In this document: positions 34,032 through 36,520 of the stretch, piece after piece
How positions within the stretch are numbered: the first letter of the stretch is position 1
How the letters are laid out: each line of letters opens with the position of its first letter
Origin: SAR324 cluster bacterium
Lineage (GTDB): Bacteria; SAR324; NAC60-12
Reading direction: 5' to 3'
Assembly (NCBI GenBank): GCA_015231825.1
Contig: JADGAV010000046.1
Coordinates: 1-36,520, forward strand
Length of the DNA: 36,520 nucleotides
Made by a program: the position numbers and the translations under genes
The notes under the pieces: model-generated
Databases searched by the model: none
Told to the model about the DNA's origin: nothing
Seen by the model: the letters and a program-made list of their open reading frames with translations, nothing else

Positions 34032-34118
34032 ACGTTTCGGGCATGAGCCTGTTTGTCATGGATCCTCGTAACGTGTCTCATCTGAAACGATGATGGTTTC
34101 CAAGGTTTCACGGAATTT

Positions 34119-35315
34119 TTAGGTTTTTGCCGAATTTTCTGAACTCAAGCTTGCTTTCAAAAAAAGAAAACCGACAATTCCGGAAGCCAATGATCCTGCG
34201 ATAATTCCTAATCGTTCATCAAAGAGCAAATTGACTCCCGTTTCCTCAAAAGCCAGTGAGCCGACAAATAAACTCATCGTGAATCCGATTCCGCAGAGAG
34301 AAGCTGTTCCATATAAACTCAACCAATTCATTCCAGTCGGCAGCTTTGCCATTTTTAGTTTGATGAACAGCCAGCAAATTCCGAAAATTCCGACTTGCTT
34401 GCCAAAAAAAAGGCCCATCGCTATGCCAACGGGCACACTGTGAAACAGCTGGTCTGCACCGACATTATTGAAGCTGATGCCAGCATTGGCAAAGGCGAAA
34501 ATGGGAAGCACAAAAAAAGCAACAACCGTGTGCAAGTCATGCTCCATACTTTTGAGGGGCGAAAGTTCCGGATCAGTTTTTGAACGCATTGGAATAAACA
34601 TTGCCAGGACGACTCCTGCAAGCGTCGCGTGAACTCCGGATTTGAGTGTTGCCACCCACATCACGATACCAATCAATAAATAAGGACTTTTATCGATGAT
34701 GTTTCGCCGGTTTAAAATGAATAAAAGCGGGAGGCAGCAAAGCACAACAAGGAGTGCGGACATTGATATTTTTGAAGTATAAAACAGAGCAATCACAATG
34801 ATCGCCCCGATGTCATCAAATATCGCCAGAGAAGTCAGAAATATCTTTATGGAGATGGGGACTCGTGAGCCGAGCAAAGTTAAAACTCCCAAAGCAAAGG
34901 CAATATCCGTTGCTGCTGGAATCGCCCAACCTTTTAAAGCAACCGCGTCATGGGCATTGAAATAGATATAGATGAGTGCAGGTACCAGCATTCCTCCAAT
35001 GGCTCCAACACCCGGCAGGATGATGTTTCGTTTGTCAGAAAGCTCTCCTTCAATCAACTCGCGTTTTAGTTCCAGTCCCACCAGGAAAAAGAAAACCGCC
35101 ATCAGACCATCGTTGATCCAAAGCAACAATGGTTTGGCAATTTCCAGGTTCGCGACCCGCACCTCAACAGGGGTTTCAAGTAAAAGTTGATAGAATCGAT
35201 CCCATGGTGTGTTTGCCAAAATGATGGCTAAAACCGCTGCAAACATCAGAAGGATACCGCCCGCCGATTCAAGTGCTAAAAAACTGCTGATAAAAGACTT
35301 CTTTTGATTTTCCAT
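34119..35315 (-). CDS. nhaA: Na+/H+ antiporter NhaA
   Basis: A 398-residue inner-membrane antiporter that exports Na+ (or Li+) in exchange for protons. About twelve membrane segments are present. The family's ion-site aspartates are Asp167-Asp168 in LAIFDDIGAI (equivalent to 163/164 of the E. coli protein), and Asp137 in IPAATDIAFALGVL corresponds to position 133. FFFLVGLELKRE near residues 75-86 is also diagnostic. The length is normal. It follows the MDR gene on the same strand after 139 bases, with its own AAGGA ribosome site and an inverted repeat in the leader. It runs convergently toward the enolase-superfamily gene. Confidence 0.97.
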   Translation of the reverse strand: MENQKKSFISSFLALESAGGILLMFAAVLAIILANTPWDRFYQLLLETPVEVRVANLEIAKPLLLWINDGLMAVFFFLVGLELKRELIEGELSDKRNIILPGVGAIGGMLVPALIYIYFNAHDAVALKGWAIPAATDIAFALGVLTLLGSRVPISIKIFLTSLAIFDDIGAIIVIALFYTSKISMSALLVVLCCLPLLFILNRRNIIDKSPYLLIGIVMWVATLKSGVHATLAGVVLAMFIPMRSKTDPELSPLKSMEHDLHTVVAFFVLPIFAFANAGISFNNVGADQLFHSVPVGIAMGLFFGKQVGIFGICWLFIKLKMAKLPTGMNWLSLYGTASLCGIGFTMSLFVGSLAFEETGVNLLFDERLGIIAGSLASGIVGFLFLKASLSSENSAKT

Positions 35316-35340
35316 TGATGTTCCTTTTTTAAATGAATTA

Positions 35341-35379
35341 AGAATGGAAAAGTCCTGCTCCTAAACACAATTCCATTCT
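35341..35379. repeat. Nine-base inverted repeat in the nhaA leader
   Basis: AGAATGGAA (35341-35349) and TTCCATTCT (35371-35379) are perfectly complementary around a 21-base loop, 26-64 bases upstream of the nhaA ATG on the minus strand. It could be a leader RNA hairpin, an operator or a weak terminator for the upstream MDR gene. The U-tract is poor on the minus strand. Confidence 0.4.
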
Positions 35380-35454
35380 TTCTATTTTGCAGTTTGATTC
35401 AACGAATTCCAGAGGCTCAAATCGTTTAAAGGATCGCCATTTTTTCAACGAAAA

Positions 35455-36423
35455 TTAGCTGACTGTAATTGCTATTTTCCCTTTCGTGCGACCTTCACTG
35501 TAGTGACGCAGGGCTTCTGCCACGTCACATAGTGGATAGCTTCTGTCAATAACAGGCTTTACTTTTCCTGATTCTATTAGTTCTTTGACAAAGGTCAAAT
35601 CTTTGTTTGGCTTCACCAGCATACTGCCCAGCTTTTTGCTCCCCAGCGTAGAAATCACTGGACCAAAAAGCATTGCCCGGAAAATTTGTGACATGGTTCC
35701 TCCAGTCACGACACAAATCCCCCTGGAGGTCAGTGCAGACTTATAGTCCAGCATCGAGCGAGATCCCGCCGTGGCGAGAATCAGGTCATACCTCGCCCCG
35801 TTTTTAGCGAAATCATCCCGATTATAATCAATGATTTGATCTGCGCCAAGTGAGAGGACTAGATCCACATTTTTTGAGCTGCAGGTGCAGGTGACTTCAG
35901 CTCCAAAATACTTGGCAATCTGAACGGCAAAAGTGCCGATTCCACCTGATGCCCCGCAGATGAGAACTTTATGGTTTTTTTGAATTTTTCCTTTATCGCA
36001 AAGGGCCTGCAACGCAACCAGGGCAGCTTCAGGAACGGTCGCCGCTTCCTCGAAAGAGAGGTTTTCCGGTTTCAGTGCCAGTTCGGTTTCACGAACAGAA
36101 ACATACTCGGCGAAAGCACCAAAACCATACTGGGAAGTATCGCCAAAAACCTCGTCTCCTTCCTGAAAACGGGACACATTGGTGCCGACCGCTTCCACCC
36201 TTCCTGCGATATCATTTCCGGGTATCTTGAATTTTGGTTTTAACAGTCCCGTTTCGATGCGGACTATCAGCGGCTTTCCCTTCACAAAAACGAGATTGTT
36301 AAAATTCACGGATGACGCGAAAACTCTCACCAGTACCTCATTGGCCTTGGGTACAGGATTTTTAACTTCCCTCAGAAGAAGTTGATCAAGTGTTCCATAT
36401 TTTTCGTAAACAATGGCTTTCAT
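35455..36423 (-). CDS. NAD(P)H-dependent MDR oxidoreductase (quinone-reductase-like)
   Basis: A 322-residue medium-chain dehydrogenase/reductase of the zinc-less quinone-oxidoreductase type. The N-terminal GroES-like domain has FKIPGNDIAGRVEAVGTNV, EGDEVFG and GAFAEYV. The Rossmann part begins at VLICGASGGIGTFAVQIAKYFGAEV, with the YNRDDF region typical of NADPH-dependent members. The catalytic and structural zinc Cys/His residues of alcohol dehydrogenases are absent. Typical substrates are quinones or enones. A small inverted repeat TTAAG-G-CTTAA (36438-36448) lies just upstream of the ATG. It has no clear functional tie to nhaA. Confidence 0.9.
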   Translation of the reverse strand: MKAIVYEKYGTLDQLLLREVKNPVPKANEVLVRVFASSVNFNNLVFVKGKPLIVRIETGLLKPKFKIPGNDIAGRVEAVGTNVSRFQEGDEVFGDTSQYGFGAFAEYVSVRETELALKPENLSFEEAATVPEAALVALQALCDKGKIQKNHKVLICGASGGIGTFAVQIAKYFGAEVTCTCSSKNVDLVLSLGADQIIDYNRDDFAKNGARYDLILATAGSRSMLDYKSALTSRGICVVTGGTMSQIFRAMLFGPVISTLGSKKLGSMLVKPNKDLTFVKELIESGKVKPVIDRSYPLCDVAEALRHYSEGRTKGKIAITVS

Positions 36424-36520
36424 AAGTTGATGGTCAGTTAAGGCTTAAGAATTTGACTATCTTTAAATAAAACCGGATTCAAATTTCAATGGGTGGTAGG
36501 GCATTCAGATATTGTCCGAT

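Overview
The window reads as chromosomal DNA of a Gram-negative bacterium. It encodes an outer-membrane beta-barrel, lipoproteins, Sec signal peptides, a periplasmic binding protein and a BatA-type inner-membrane apparatus. GC content is moderate by eye. The mix of TctABC-type uptake, DUF3604, hydantoinase, PhyH and MoxR/vWA/DUF4159/DUF4175 genes fits a heterotrophic, possibly marine, proteobacterial or SAR324/deltaproteobacterial-type lineage. That placement is weak inference. I saw no rRNA, tRNA, CRISPR array or insertion sequence.

Layout. (1) 62-371: decayed C-terminal half of a T4-type (GH24) lysozyme, probably a prophage remnant. (2) 734-3563, minus strand: a four-gene operon DUF4266 lipoprotein, DUF3570 outer-membrane protein, TlpA-like thioredoxin, ApbE flavin transferase. 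(3) 3564-4313: a 750-base gene-free stretch with two strong inverted repeats, one of them terminator-like. (4) 4314-7321, plus: CoA-acylating methylmalonate/malonate-semialdehyde dehydrogenase and D-hydantoinase/dihydropyrimidinase. They face a minus-strand pair (7350-9088), an EamA transporter and a 2-keto-4-pentenoate hydratase-like enzyme. (5) 9690-26441, plus: a tightly packed run of TPR/metallopeptidase, two DUF4159 proteins, MoxR ATPase, DUF58 protein, BatA-like vWA protein, DUF4175 protein, vWA/glutamine-amidotransferase-like protein, a caspase/legumain-like protein that appears to lack its catalytic cysteine, and a PhyH-family oxygenase. (6) 26633-34031: a sugar-isomerase-like TIM barrel facing a TetR regulator, then DUF3604, TctC, TctB, TctA and an enolase-superfamily enzyme. 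(7) 34119-36423, minus: NhaA antiporter and a zinc-less MDR oxidoreductase.

How the genes may work together. Region 2 looks like an extracytoplasmic redox or flavin/metal maturation module. Region 5 combines an AAA+ chaperone (MoxR), three vWA proteins with complete MIDAS motifs, and large periplasmic coiled-coil and protease-like partners, so it is probably an envelope quality-control or assembly machine. Region 6 looks like a TetR-controlled uptake and catabolism locus for an unidentified carboxylate. An 11-base motif is shared by the epimerase-tetR intergenic region and the last codons of tetR, just ahead of the DUF3604 start, which supports one regulator for the whole locus.

The most interesting points are the cysteine-less caspase-like protein inside the MoxR/vWA cluster, the DUF4266 Cys-tail module with a leaderless ApbE, and the operator that overlaps the tetR stop codon.
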